Shown in pieces: positions 23,094-31,835 of a DNA stretch of 64,000 nt. Within the stretch, counting starts at the first letter, position 1. Each line of letters opens with the position of its first letter. This DNA comes from Streptomyces xanthii (lineage in GTDB: Bacteria; Actinomycetota; Actinomycetes; Streptomycetales; Streptomycetaceae). Under the pieces are notes generated by a model. That model was not told the origin of the DNA. It worked only from the letters and a program-made list of their open reading frames with translations, and made no database searches. The stretch spans positions 7,440,001 to 7,504,000 of the forward strand of contig NZ_CP061281.1 of the NCBI RefSeq assembly GCF_014621695.1. The letters run 5' to 3'. The translations under genes and the position numbers were made by a program.

Positions 23094-24329
23094 CGCCCGA
23101 CCGCCGCCGTCGGCAGTACGAGCGCGGGACGCGCGGGTCGAACAGACCGACACGACCATGAGGGACGCGGTGATGCCGCCGAGCACCATCACCGTCGACG
23201 GAGAGCTGCGGTCCAGGACGAAGCCGCCGACCAGCGCTCCCGTCGAGATCGTCGCCTGGAAGGACGCCGTGAACAGGACCGACGCGACCTCCGGGGCGTC
23301 CGGATCCGCCCGGGCGAACCACGTCTGGGAGCAGACGGGGACGGCGCCGTAGCCGGCGCCCCACAGGATCAGCAGCGCCACGGCACCCACCGAACCGTGC
23401 CCCAGGACCGGCAGGAGCAGCGTCCCGGCGGCGATCGAACCGGCGGCCAGACCGAAGGCCGCCCGCGGGTGACGGCCGACGACGGCGCCGCCCGCGAAGT
23501 TCCCGGCGATCCCCGCGGCACCGTAGACCAGCAGGAACACCGTGATCCGGGCCGGGCCGGCCCCCGTCACCCGCTCGAGGAACGGGGTCACGTACGTGTA
23601 CGTGCCGAAGTGCGCCAGCACGACGAGGAAGGTCAGCAGCAGCGCGCGGCGGGTACCGGCGCCGCGCAGCGCCCCGCGCAGCACGCTCAGCCGCGTCACC
23701 CGGCGCGCGGGCAGGGGCGGCAGGAACAGCAGCAGCAGAAGGAGAACGGCGAGGGTCAGGGCGCCCATCACGACGAACGCCGTGCGCCAGCCCGCCAGTT
23801 CACCGATGAACGTACCCGCGGGCACGCCCAGGACCGAGCCCAGGGGCACCGCCGAGAAGATCACCGCGGTGGCCCGGCCGGCCGCGGCCGGGGCGACCAG
23901 CCGCTCGGCGAGGCCGGCCCCGATGGACCAGAAGCCGCCGATGACGATGCCGACCAGCACCCGGGAGACCAGGACGAGACCGTAGACGGGCGCCGCCGCG
24001 GCCAGGAAGTTCGCGACGGCGAGCAGGCCCGTCAGCGCGCACAGCATCAGACGCCGGTCGACGCGCGCCGTCGCCACCGTCACCGCGGGCGCGGCGACGG
24101 CCGCGAGGAAGCCCGGCATCGTCATCGTCAGCCCCGCCACCCCGTCGGAGACGGTGAACCCGGCCCCGATCTCGGTGAGCAGCCCGATCGGCAGGATCTC
24201 GGTCGTCACGATCGAGAAGATGCCGAGCGTCACCGCGACCACGGCCGGCCATCCGGCCGGGGGAGCCCCGGCCGGAGGCGAACCGGTTCCGCCGTGCGTG
24301 TGCGTGCCGACGCTGGTTGTCGAGCCCAT
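23091..24329 (-). CDS. MFS exporter (AraJ/sugar-efflux type)
   Basis: A 412-residue major facilitator with 12 membrane segments. It has the DHA1 signature 'TTEILPIGLLTEIGAGFTVS', 'DGVAGLTMTMPGFLAAVAAP', the motif 'LGVPAGTFIGELAGWRTAFV' (motif C-like G-x-x-x-G-P-x-x-G region) and a His/Gly-rich N-terminus of ~25 residues. RBS GGAG before the ATG. It lies 80 bp downstream of the P450 gene in the same direction, so the pair may form a unit that modifies and exports a compound. The substrate is unknown. Confidence 0.9.
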   Translation of the reverse strand: MGSTTSVGTHTHGGTGSPPAGAPPAGWPAVVAVTLGIFSIVTTEILPIGLLTEIGAGFTVSDGVAGLTMTMPGFLAAVAAPAVTVATARVDRRLMLCALTGLLAVANFLAAAAPVYGLVLVSRVLVGIVIGGFWSIGAGLAERLVAPAAAGRATAVIFSAVPLGSVLGVPAGTFIGELAGWRTAFVVMGALTLAVLLLLLLFLPPLPARRVTRLSVLRGALRGAGTRRALLLTFLVVLAHFGTYTYVTPFLERVTGAGPARITVFLLVYGAAGIAGNFAGGAVVGRHPRAAFGLAAGSIAAGTLLLPVLGHGSVGAVALLILWGAGYGAVPVCSQTWFARADPDAPEVASVLFTASFQATISTGALVGGFVLDRSSPSTVMVLGGITASLMVVSVCSTRASRARTADGGGRA

Positions 24330-24409
24330 GTTTCTCCACCCGTGAAGGACCGCCGTTGCACGATCAGTCCAGCAGTCCGGGGGTGGTGGAGGCTGGCAGG
24401 TATACGACG

Positions 24410-25669
24410 TCAGCGTCCCGGCCGGGCACCGTTCTGCGGGTGGTCCGGCGCCTCGTCGGCGGCCGGACGCAGGTGCACGGGCAGGGTCCGGTAGTCGTTG
24501 CCGATGAACGAGGGCTGCCGGAGGGCGTCGGGGTCGGCGGCCAGGCGCAGGTGCGGGAAGCGGGCGAACAGCGCGGGCAGGGCGACCCGCGCCTCCAGCC
24601 GGGCGAGCGGGGCGCCGAGGCAGTGATGGATCCCGTGGCCGAACGCGAGATGCTCGCGGTCCTCGCGGTCGATGCTGAACCGGTCGGGGTCGTGGTTGAC
24701 GCCGGGATCGCGGCCGTGCGCGCCGAAGCCGATCAGGACGAGGTCCCCGGCCGCGATGGTCACCCCGTCGCCGAGCGCGATGTCGGCCGTGGCGTAGCGC
24801 AGCGGCAGATGCATGATCGGCGGGTGCTTGCGGAGCGTCTCCTCGGTGACGTCGTCCCAGCGGCCCGGATCGGCGACGGCGACGGCGAGTTGGTCCGGAT
24901 GGGCGAGCAGTTCGACGACGGCGTGGCCGATGAGTGAGACGGCGGTCTCGGATCCGGCGCCGATCATGAGGATGAGCGTGCTGACGAGTTCGTCCTCACC
25001 GAGCCGGTCGCCGTCCTCCTCCTGCGCCGCGAGCAGCACGCTGGTCATGTCGGACCCGGGGGCGGAGCGTTTTGCAGCGATCAGGGCGTGCATCGCCGCG
25101 AACATGGCGTCCCGGTTCTTCGCCGCCTCCGCATCGGAGACGCTGTGGTCGAGCACGGAGTCGATGACCCGCAGCATCTCCGGCCGCTGCTCCGCCGGGA
25201 CGCCGAACAGATCGCAGATCACCCGGGTGGGAACCGGATAGGCGAACCGGGCGCGCAGGTCCACGACCGAACCCGGCGCCGCGGCCTCCATGCCGTCCAG
25301 CAGATCGTCGACGATCCGCTCGACCGCCGGACGCATCGCCGCGATGCGCCGTGCCGTGAACGCCCGCCCGACCAGCGCCTTCAGCCGCTGGTGGTCGGCG
25401 CCGTCACTGGTGAACATCGAGACGACGTCCACCCACGCGGCCAGCCACGGCACGGCCCAGGGCCGGTACCCGGGCCAGCTCCTGCGGGCGTCCTTCGACA
25501 CCTGAGGGTGCGTCAGCAGCCGTTTGGCGACCGCCCCACGGGTGACGGACCAGGCGACGAGCCCGGACGGCATCTCCACGCGCACGGCCGGGCCCGCGTC
25601 GCGTAACGAGTCGGCCTGCGCGTACAGATGGCGGCCGGTGGTGTCGAGGATGACGGGAGTACGTGTCAC
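24410..25669 (-). CDS. Cytochrome P450 (CYP105/107-like)
   Basis: A 419-residue soluble P450 with all canonical motifs: I-helix 'LMIGAGSETAVSLIG' (A-G-x-E-T), E-x-x-R in 'TEETLRKHPP', heme loop 'LAFGHGIHHCLGAPLARLE'. GTG 25669 has GGAGG 8 bases upstream; a further 220 codons open in that frame upstream are not coding and overlap the divergent kinase-like gene. No redox partner is encoded nearby. Downstream is an MFS exporter, perhaps for the oxidised product. Confidence 0.94.
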   Translation of the reverse strand: MTRTPVILDTTGRHLYAQADSLRDAGPAVRVEMPSGLVAWSVTRGAVAKRLLTHPQVSKDARRSWPGYRPWAVPWLAAWVDVVSMFTSDGADHQRLKALVGRAFTARRIAAMRPAVERIVDDLLDGMEAAAPGSVVDLRARFAYPVPTRVICDLFGVPAEQRPEMLRVIDSVLDHSVSDAEAAKNRDAMFAAMHALIAAKRSAPGSDMTSVLLAAQEEDGDRLGEDELVSTLILMIGAGSETAVSLIGHAVVELLAHPDQLAVAVADPGRWDDVTEETLRKHPPIMHLPLRYATADIALGDGVTIAAGDLVLIGFGAHGRDPGVNHDPDRFSIDREDREHLAFGHGIHHCLGAPLARLEARVALPALFARFPHLRLAADPDALRQPSFIGNDYRTLPVHLRPAADEAPDHPQNGARPGR

Positions 25670-25841
25670 GTGATGCGCCTCCAGGCTGAGGGTGTGCTGG
25701 AAAGGGGCGTGCACGAAGAGAACGCGGACTGCGAACGGGACGGCGAACGGGAACTGTCTACCCTCCGCCCCGTCCTCCTCACCCTGGCAGCATGTGCGGG
25801 AAGTCCGGAGTCCGAAGGCCGCAGACGGGAGGCGTCGCACG

Positions 25842-26684
25842 ATGAAGAGCCCTGGGCCGGAGCGGGACGTCCGTCTGGCCGCCCACGGCGGCGTCGCCAC
25901 GGCACTCGCACTGCTCAGCGACGACCAGGTCCGTGAACGCCTGGACGCGGCCGCCCCGTTGGGCGCCGGCATCGGCGGGACCTCGACCCTGCTGGACGTG
26001 GACGGCACGCCCGTCTTGCTCCCCGACGAACTGGCCGACGTGGAGCGGGCGGTCGCGTACTGGGGAGGTGGAGCGGAAGTGCGGCACCGGATCGAGGAGC
26101 TCGCGCGTGCCTCGGCGACCGTCGCCCTGTTCCTGGAGTACATCCCGCGGAACCTGCACGACTGGCTCGGTGCCGAGGTCGCCGCGGGTGGCGCGCGGGC
26201 CGGGCGGGCGTGCGCCATGGTGGAGGCGGAGCTGGCAGCCGGCACCGCGTTCATGAACGCCCGCGGACTGCTGCACTTCGACGCCCACTTCGAGAACATC
26301 CTGACCGACGGCCGGCGGCTCTTCTTCACGGACTACGGCCTCGCGCTCTCCTCCCGCTTCGCACTCACCCCGGACGAGGCCGGCTTCTTCGACCGGCACG
26401 ACACGTACGACCGCTGCTACACGGTCAACCACCTCGTGAACTGGCTGGCCTTCGCCCTCTACCGGCACGGTCCCGACGCCCGTAGAGCGTTCGTCCGCGC
26501 GTGCGCGAAGGGAGACGTCCCGGCGGACGTGCCGCCGGGGATCGCGGCGGCGCTCCTCCGCCACGCGGCGGTCGCCGAAGTGATGGGGGACTTCCTCCGG
26601 GAACTCCGGCAGGACAGCCGGAGCACGCGCTGTCCGGCGGAGGCACTGCGCGGGCTTCAGCGGACGGGGAAGCCGAACGTGTAG
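25842..26684 (+). CDS. Protein-kinase-like protein lacking most of the N-lobe
   Basis: A 280-residue protein. The C-lobe retains catalytic loop 'LLHFDAHFENILTDG' (H145, D147, N152 of H-x-D-x4-N) and the metal-binding 'FTDYGLA' (D164-Y-G in place of D-F-G). The Gly-rich start 'LGAGIGGTSTLLDVDGTPV' runs straight into 'LLPDELADVERAVAYWGGG'. In the streptomycete relatives I recall, this interval holds ~80 residues including the ATP-binding lysine and helix C, so an in-frame internal deletion is likely. Either a pseudokinase or a decaying gene. Its 3' end overlaps the convergent deacetylase gene by 28 bp. Confidence 0.72.
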   Translation: MKSPGPERDVRLAAHGGVATALALLSDDQVRERLDAAAPLGAGIGGTSTLLDVDGTPVLLPDELADVERAVAYWGGGAEVRHRIEELARASATVALFLEYIPRNLHDWLGAEVAAGGARAGRACAMVEAELAAGTAFMNARGLLHFDAHFENILTDGRRLFFTDYGLALSSRFALTPDEAGFFDRHDTYDRCYTVNHLVNWLAFALYRHGPDARRAFVRACAKGDVPADVPPGIAAALLRHAAVAEVMGDFLRELRQDSRSTRCPAEALRGLQRTGKPNV

Positions 26685-27418
26685 CCCTGCTCCTTGAGGT
26701 GGGGGAGCAGACGGCGCAGGGCCTCGACGGTCTGGGAGCGGTCGCCGCCCGCGTCGTGGAACAGGATCGTCGGACCGCTGGGCAGTTCGCGCTCGACCGT
26801 GGCGATGATCGCCTCCGTGCCCGGACGTTCGAAGTCCTTGGAGTCCACGTTCCAGCCGAGCGGACGCATACCCCGCGACGCGGCGAGCTTGCGGCTGTAC
26901 GGGGTGAACGCCCCGCCGGGAGCCCGGTAGTACATGGGGCGGACGCCGCCGGAGGCCTCGGTGATCATGCGCTCGGCGTCGAGGATCTGCTTGGACTGGT
27001 ACTCCTGGGACGCCTTGTCCATCGCGGTGTTGTGCGACACCGAGTGGTCGCACAGCCGGTGCCCGGCCGCGACGACCTTCTTCACCAGCTCCGGATGGGC
27101 CTGCGCCTGCGTGCCCACCATGCAGAACGTGGCCTTCACTCTGTACTCGCGCAGCAGGTCCAGGACTTGAGGGGTCCACACGGGGTCGGGACCGTCGTCG
27201 ATCGTGAGGTTGATGCCGCGTTCCCCGGCCTCCGAGGCGTGCGCGATGGTCGCGGAGACCGCCTTCGGGGCCGCCGGCGCGGCCTTCTCCGGCTCGGTAC
27301 TGCCCAGCGCACCCGCCTGCGCCGTCCATATCGACGCACCCGTGGTCAGCAGGGTCACCCCGAGCGCCGCCCCGACGACCTTGCCGTACCAGCCCCGCCC
27401 ACCGCTGTGCCGTGCCAT
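26657..27418 (-). CDS. Secreted polysaccharide deacetylase (NodB domain)
   Basis: A 253-residue carbohydrate esterase family 4 enzyme. An uncleaved or cleavable N-terminal membrane segment (residues ~12-35, 'VVGAALGVTLLTTGASIWTA') exports it. The NodB domain has the metal/catalytic motif 'LTIDDGPDPVWTP', zinc His pair 'CDHSVSHNTAMD' (H-x-x-x-H), 'YYRAPGGAFTPYSRK', 'GWNVDSKDFERPG' and 'ILFHDAGGDRSQTV'. It deacetylates chitooligosaccharides, peptidoglycan or another amino sugar polymer outside the cell. No partner genes nearby. Confidence 0.92.
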   Translation of the reverse strand: MARHSGGRGWYGKVVGAALGVTLLTTGASIWTAQAGALGSTEPEKAAPAAPKAVSATIAHASEAGERGINLTIDDGPDPVWTPQVLDLLREYRVKATFCMVGTQAQAHPELVKKVVAAGHRLCDHSVSHNTAMDKASQEYQSKQILDAERMITEASGGVRPMYYRAPGGAFTPYSRKLAASRGMRPLGWNVDSKDFERPGTEAIIATVERELPSGPTILFHDAGGDRSQTVEALRRLLPHLKEQGYTFGFPVR

Positions 27419-27686
27419 GTCCGCCCCATTTCCGCGCAGTTGCGCCGCTCCTCGGTCACCTCGCGACCGATAAGCAGGACGAGAGTTCGGGCCCGGAGGA
27501 TCCGCCCGTTACGGATCACGGACAATTCCGGGAATGATCGCGGACAACCGGCCCTTGTCCCAGTGGGTGGGCACCAGGTCCCGGCGCGCGTGGCCGACGC
27601 CGGATACTGCTCCCCGAGGCGCCCCGCGCAGCCCGCGCACCGCGTCTCCTGGCTCCCTCGCTCTCTGAACGGAACTGGTACCGACC

Positions 27687-28220
27687 ATGCCGATCCACCG
27701 CCTGAACCACGCCGTCCTGTTCGTGTCCGACCTGGCCCGCAGTACGGATTTCTACTGCGGCGTCCTGGGCTTCCGGGCCCTGCCCCAGGCGTTCCCCGGG
27801 GCCGCGTTCCTGCAGGCGGCGGACTCGGCCAACGACCACGACCTCGGGCTGTTCCAGTCCCGCGACGCCGCGCCCGGCGCCCGGCGCACCGGCTCGGTCG
27901 GCCTCTACCACCTGGCCTGGGAGGTCGACACCCTCGCCGAACTGGGCCGGGTGCGGGACCGTCTCGCCGAGGCCGGCGCGCTGACCGGCGCCAGCAACCA
28001 CGCCTCCACCAAGGCGCTCTACGCCCGCGACCCCGACGGCCTGGAGTTCGAGGTGTGCTGGCTGGTGCCCGACGCGGCGGTCGTCGAGGAACTCTCGGCG
28101 ATGACGTCCCCGACCCGCCCGCTCGACCTCGACGCCGAGATCGCCAAGTACGGCGCGGACACCCGGGGCGGCCCCCGCACCGACCCCACGGTCTGGCAGC
28201 ACCTGACCGGCCCGGCCTGA
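27687..28220 (+). CDS. VOC family protein (glyoxalase/extradiol dioxygenase fold)
   Basis: A 177-residue vicinal-oxygen-chelate protein. The first module 'RLNHAVLFVSDLARSTDFYC' (metal His), the second 'GLYHLAWEVDTLAELGRVRD' (metal His) and 'STKALYARDPDGLEFEVCWL' (metal Glu) are consistent with a mononuclear metal site. It resembles catechol-2,3-dioxygenase-like proteins of the CatE type. The reaction is not assignable. Followed by 340 bp with no gene, then an aldose epimerase. Confidence 0.88.
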   Translation: MPIHRLNHAVLFVSDLARSTDFYCGVLGFRALPQAFPGAAFLQAADSANDHDLGLFQSRDAAPGARRTGSVGLYHLAWEVDTLAELGRVRDRLAEAGALTGASNHASTKALYARDPDGLEFEVCWLVPDAAVVEELSAMTSPTRPLDLDAEIAKYGADTRGGPRTDPTVWQHLTGPA

Positions 28221-28560
28221 GGGATCGGCCCGCGCGGCCGGTCCGCCGGTGCGGGCACCGGCGGCGCGTCCGACGCGCCGTCCCGCACCGCCGCGGCCGC
28301 GTCCCCCACCGACACCCCCGCGACCACGAGCAGATCCCGCACGACCAGTCGCACCGCTTCCCCCGCCGCCCCCGCGTCCGGAGGGCCCCGGGCGGCCACC
28401 GCCGGCGCCGCACCCGGCGGCACCGACGACGCAGAAAATCTCCGGGCCCGCATCCCCGGCGGGCCGTGCGGCCGCCGAAAGGCCCCGCACCTTCACTCGT
28501 TCCACGGACAGCTGCGGCGAGTCGGTGAGAGCGGCCCGGGCCCCGGCTACGGATCGCAGC
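28221..28560. other. Intergenic stretch without a recognisable gene
   Basis: This 340-bp gap is extremely C/G-rich, and long open frames on both strands are low-complexity Pro/Arg or Ala/Gly sequence typical of non-coding streptomycete DNA. I see no RBS-start pair with plausible coding, no convincing hairpin and no repeat. It must hold the promoter of the aldose epimerase gene. Confidence 0.5.
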
Positions 28561-29490
28561 ATGGCCAACGAGCTGAGCGGGACGCAGTACGGCCTCGGGG
28601 CGGGCGACTACCGCGCGACCGTGACCGAGACAGGCGCCGGCCTGCGTGAACTCACGTACCGGGGCGAACCGCTGATCCTCTCCTACGGCCCCGACGAACC
28701 CGCGCCGGCCGCCTTCGGCCAGCTGCTCGTCCCCTGGCCCAACCGGGTCGACCACGGCCGCTACGCCTTCGACGGCGCCGAGCACCAGCTCGACCTCTCC
28801 GAACCGGAACTCGACTGCGCCATCCACGGCCTCGTCCGCTGGACCACCTGGCACCCCGTCGAGGAGTACCCGGACCGGCTCACTCTCGCCTACCGGCTCC
28901 ACGGCTCGGCCGGCTACCCCTTCCGCCTCAGCCTCACCGTGCGCTACAGCCTGGACGCCGCGACCGGCCTCTCCGTGCGGATCACCGCCCGCAACACGGG
29001 CACCCGGCCCGCCCCGTACGCGCACGGCACCCACCCGTACCTGACCGTCGGCGAACCCATCGACGACTGCGTCCTGCACCTGCCCGGACGGCGCTACCAG
29101 CCGGTCGACGCCAGGATGGTGCCGAGCGGGCCCACCGTCGCCGTCGCCGGCACGGAGTACGACTTCACCGCCGGGCGCCGCATCGGCGCGCAGAGCGTCG
29201 ACCTCGCCTTCACCGAGCTCGACCGGGACGCCGAAGGGCTGGCCCGGGTCCGCCTCGAGGGCACACGGCGCAGCGTCCTGTTCTGGCTCGACGACGCGCA
29301 GCCCTGGCTGGAGGTCTACACCGCCGACCGCGTGCCGGAAGCCGACCGCCGCCGCGGAGTCGGCGTCGAACCCATGACGGGCCCGCCCAACGCGCTGGCC
29401 AGCGGCACCGACCTGATCCGCCTCGAACCCGGCGAGTCGTACACCGGCTCCTGGGGCTTCACGGCGGGCCCGACCCCTGACGGAACGTGA
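28561..29490 (+). CDS. Aldose 1-epimerase family protein
   Basis: A 309-residue galactose-mutarotase-like enzyme that interconverts aldose anomers. It has 'FGQLLVPWPNRVDHGRYAFD' (substrate-binding Arg), 'AIHGLVRWTTW' (His of H-G), 'APYAHGTHPYLTVG' (catalytic His), 'VDLAFTELD' and 'VGVEPMTGPPNAL' (catalytic Glu). It is of the YihR/bacterial aldose epimerase subgroup. The gene is 178 bp upstream of a glucose-6-phosphate dehydrogenase paralogue in the same direction, suggesting a shared role in hexose entry. Confidence 0.92.
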   Translation: MANELSGTQYGLGAGDYRATVTETGAGLRELTYRGEPLILSYGPDEPAPAAFGQLLVPWPNRVDHGRYAFDGAEHQLDLSEPELDCAIHGLVRWTTWHPVEEYPDRLTLAYRLHGSAGYPFRLSLTVRYSLDAATGLSVRITARNTGTRPAPYAHGTHPYLTVGEPIDDCVLHLPGRRYQPVDARMVPSGPTVAVAGTEYDFTAGRRIGAQSVDLAFTELDRDAEGLARVRLEGTRRSVLFWLDDAQPWLEVYTADRVPEADRRRGVGVEPMTGPPNALASGTDLIRLEPGESYTGSWGFTAGPTPDGT

Positions 29491-29668
29491 GGGCACGACA
29501 TGGTTCAGGGGCTCTCCCGCGAGCCCGGCACACACGGCCCGCCGACCGCGGTCACCCCCTCCGGACTCCGCAGGGGGTGTCCGACTTCATCGTCAGCCCG
29601 GCCTTCCTGCCGCACGTCGGCACGGCCCCTTGCGGCACCCCCACGACCTGGAACGGAACCGACCCCGC

Positions 29669-31087
29669 ATGACCGAGACCTCGCTCCCCGCGTCCCGACT
29701 CGAACCCTCCGACGCGCTGGTCCTTTACGGCATCACCGGTGACCTGGCCCGCAAGATGCTGCTGCCCGCGCTCTACCAGCTCACCGCGGCCGGACGGCTC
29801 GGCGTGCCCGTGATCGGGGTGGCGGTGGGGGACTGGGACGACGCGCGCCTGCGCGACCATGCGCGCGAGGCCGTCACCGCGACGGGCACGACCATCGACG
29901 AGGACGTGTTCGACCGGTTCGCGTCCGGGCTGTCCATCGTCACCGGCGACTTCGCCGACGAGGCGACCTTCGAACGGCTCAAGGGGGCGGTGTCGGGCTT
30001 CGGCTTCGTCACCCACTACCTGGCCATCCCGCCGAGCCTGTTCACCACCGTCGCCTCCGCGCTCGGCCGCACCGGACTCAACCGGAACGCCCGGCTCGTC
30101 GTGGAGAAGCCCTTCGGCCAGGACGGTGCCTCCGCCCGCACCCTCCAGGCCGAACTCGGCAAGTACTTCGACGACAACCACCTGCTGCGCGTCGACCACT
30201 TCCTCGGCAACGCCGCCGTCGAGTCGCTCATGGTGGCCCGCTTCGCCAACACCCTCCTCGCACCCATCTGGCACCGCTCCTACGTCGACAACGTGCAGAT
30301 CAGCCTCGCCGAGGACTTCGACGTCGCCGACCGGGGCTCGTTCTACGACTCCGTCGGCTGTCTGCGCGACGTCGTGCAGAACCACCTGCTCCAGGTCCTC
30401 GCCCTCCTCGCGATGGACCCGCCGAGCGCGGCGAACCCCGTCGCGCAGGGACTCGAGAAGTGGCGGGTGCTGCACTCCGTGCGCCCGATGGACCCCGCGG
30501 AGACCGTGCGCGGCCAGTACCGCGGCTACCGCGACGTCCCCGGCGTGAAGCCGGACTCCACCACGGACACCTACTTCGCCACGACCCTGCACGTCGACAA
30601 CTGGCGCTGGTCCGGCGTCCCCTTCCATCTGCGCAGCGGCAAGGCGCTCGCCGTCACGGCGACCGAGGTCGTGGTCGAACTACGCCGCCCGCCCCTGGAG
30701 TTGTTCGCCTCGGGCACCGGGGACGGCCCGCCGAACGTCGTCCGCTTCCGCATCGACGGCGACACCGGCATCCGCGCCGACCTCGTCGTGCGCAAGGCCC
30801 AGGGCGACGACGAGCCCGCCCAAGTACCCGTCGGCGTCGAGTACGCGAAGCTTTTCGGCCGCCTGGAACAGCCCTACGAGACCATCCTCGGCGGCGCCGT
30901 CAGCGGCGACCCGGAACCCTTCGCGTTCTACCCCGCCATCCTCGAATGCTGGCGCATCGTCGACCCCGTACTGAACCCGACCACCGCACCTGTCGTCTAC
31001 GAGCCCGGCAGTTGGGGCCCGCCCGAGGCGGCGCGGATCCCGGGACCGGAGGGCTGGCACCCGCTCGGCCCCACCCTCTTCGGCTGA
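29669..31087 (+). CDS. Glucose-6-phosphate dehydrogenase paralogue, active-site Lys replaced
   Basis: A 472-residue protein of the G6PDH family. The dinucleotide motif is 'LVLYGITGDLARKMLLPALY' (residues 17-36), 'VVEKPFG' (144-150) is intact, and the active-site signature reads 'RVDHFLGNAAVESL' (174-187). The general-base His177 is present, but the residue that is Lys in nearly all family members (D-H-Y/F-L-G-K) is Asn181. The C-terminal alpha/beta domain is complete ('FHLRSGKALAV', 'LECWRIVDPVL'). It may have altered substrate preference or weak activity. It follows an aldose 1-epimerase; no opcA or 6-phosphogluconate dehydrogenase is adjacent, so this is unlikely to be the housekeeping zwf. 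Confidence 0.88.
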   Translation: MTETSLPASRLEPSDALVLYGITGDLARKMLLPALYQLTAAGRLGVPVIGVAVGDWDDARLRDHAREAVTATGTTIDEDVFDRFASGLSIVTGDFADEATFERLKGAVSGFGFVTHYLAIPPSLFTTVASALGRTGLNRNARLVVEKPFGQDGASARTLQAELGKYFDDNHLLRVDHFLGNAAVESLMVARFANTLLAPIWHRSYVDNVQISLAEDFDVADRGSFYDSVGCLRDVVQNHLLQVLALLAMDPPSAANPVAQGLEKWRVLHSVRPMDPAETVRGQYRGYRDVPGVKPDSTTDTYFATTLHVDNWRWSGVPFHLRSGKALAVTATEVVVELRRPPLELFASGTGDGPPNVVRFRIDGDTGIRADLVVRKAQGDDEPAQVPVGVEYAKLFGRLEQPYETILGGAVSGDPEPFAFYPAILECWRIVDPVLNPTTAPVVYEPGSWGPPEAARIPGPEGWHPLGPTLFG

Positions 31088-31192
31088 TCCACTCCCGGCC
31101 GGAGGGTGGCCGGATTCAGGTACAACCAACCCTATGTGCCCCGTGTCACACCAATCAGGAACAGCCCACCCTGACAGTGACATGGGGGAAAT

Positions 31193-31642
31193 ATGCGTGT
31201 GAACCGACCTGCCCTCACCGCCGCGGCCCTGGCCGCGCTGGCGATGGGCGCCACGACCGCCCTGGCGTCGCCCGCCTCCGCGGCGGCCAACGTCACCCCG
31301 CAGCAGGTCTGCGGCAGCAGCTACAAGACGGTCAACTCGGCGCCCGTGGGCACCCGGGGCACCATCTACCTGACGTACAACTCGACCAACGGCAAGAACT
31401 GCGTCGTGACCATCCGCAGCAACCCGGGTACCAGGACGGACATGTCGGCCTGGATCTACGTGCCGGACACCGACCAGGGGGACTCGGACTACGGCTCGTA
31501 CACCTCGTACGCCGGCCCGACCTACGTCTACGGCAAGGCGCACTGCGTCGACTGGGGCGGCAGCATCGGCAACGTGTACGTCCAGGTCACCGGCTCCAAC
31601 TGTGCGTCCCTGAAGGAGAACAGGGTCACCACCGTCCGCTGA
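31193..31642 (+). CDS. sapA: Spore-associated protein A (SapA) family
   Basis: A 149-residue secreted protein. A Sec signal peptide of ~31 residues ('MRVNRPALTAAALAALAMGA' to the 'ASA' site) precedes a small beta-rich domain. The domain has conserved Cys in 'PQQVCGSSYKTVNSAPVG', 'GKNCVVTIRSN', 'GKAHCVDWGGSIG' and 'TGSNCASLKEN', giving two likely disulfides. The pattern matches the SapA protein of Streptomyces coelicolor, found on spores and expressed in aerial hyphae. A strong terminator follows, so it is monocistronic. Confidence 0.87.
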   Translation: MRVNRPALTAAALAALAMGATTALASPASAAANVTPQQVCGSSYKTVNSAPVGTRGTIYLTYNSTNGKNCVVTIRSNPGTRTDMSAWIYVPDTDQGDSDYGSYTSYAGPTYVYGKAHCVDWGGSIGNVYVQVTGSNCASLKENRVTTVR

Positions 31643-31658
31643 CCACCGTCCCCCCAAG

Positions 31659-31698
31659 GCCCGCCCCGGCACACCGCACGCCGTGTGCCGGGGCGGGC
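31659..31698 (+). terminator. Strong hairpin terminator after sapA
   Basis: GCCCGCCCCGGCACAC and its exact complement GTGTGCCGGGGCGGGC form a 16-bp perfect stem with an 8-base loop, 16 bases past the sapA stop. One of the strongest hairpins in the window. Confidence 0.87.
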
Positions 31699-31835
31699 GC
31701 CCGCTCCGCCCCGCACGCGCAATGATCAGCCGTCCCCGCGCAACGAATACGGGGTCACACCGCGCTGCCGCGCTCGTAGCCTCGGTGCATCCGGCGCCCA
31801 CCCGGACGGGCCGGCGATCGATCCCAGGAGCAGGT

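Noticed and set aside
15519..25669. Secondary-metabolite gene cluster built on two P450s, methyltransferase and exporters
   Set aside because: No polyketide, peptide, terpene or RiPP core enzyme is present between or around them; the genes between are unrelated single units.
24410..26329. Longer P450 with a 220-residue N-terminal extension
   Set aside because: The extension is antisense to the kinase-like gene and low in complexity; GTG 25669 with GGAGG fits the normal P450 start.
26501..28528. 675-codon open frame on the plus strand and equally long ones opposite
   Set aside because: They cross the deacetylase and VOC genes in other frames and are Arg/Pro/Ala-rich without motifs.
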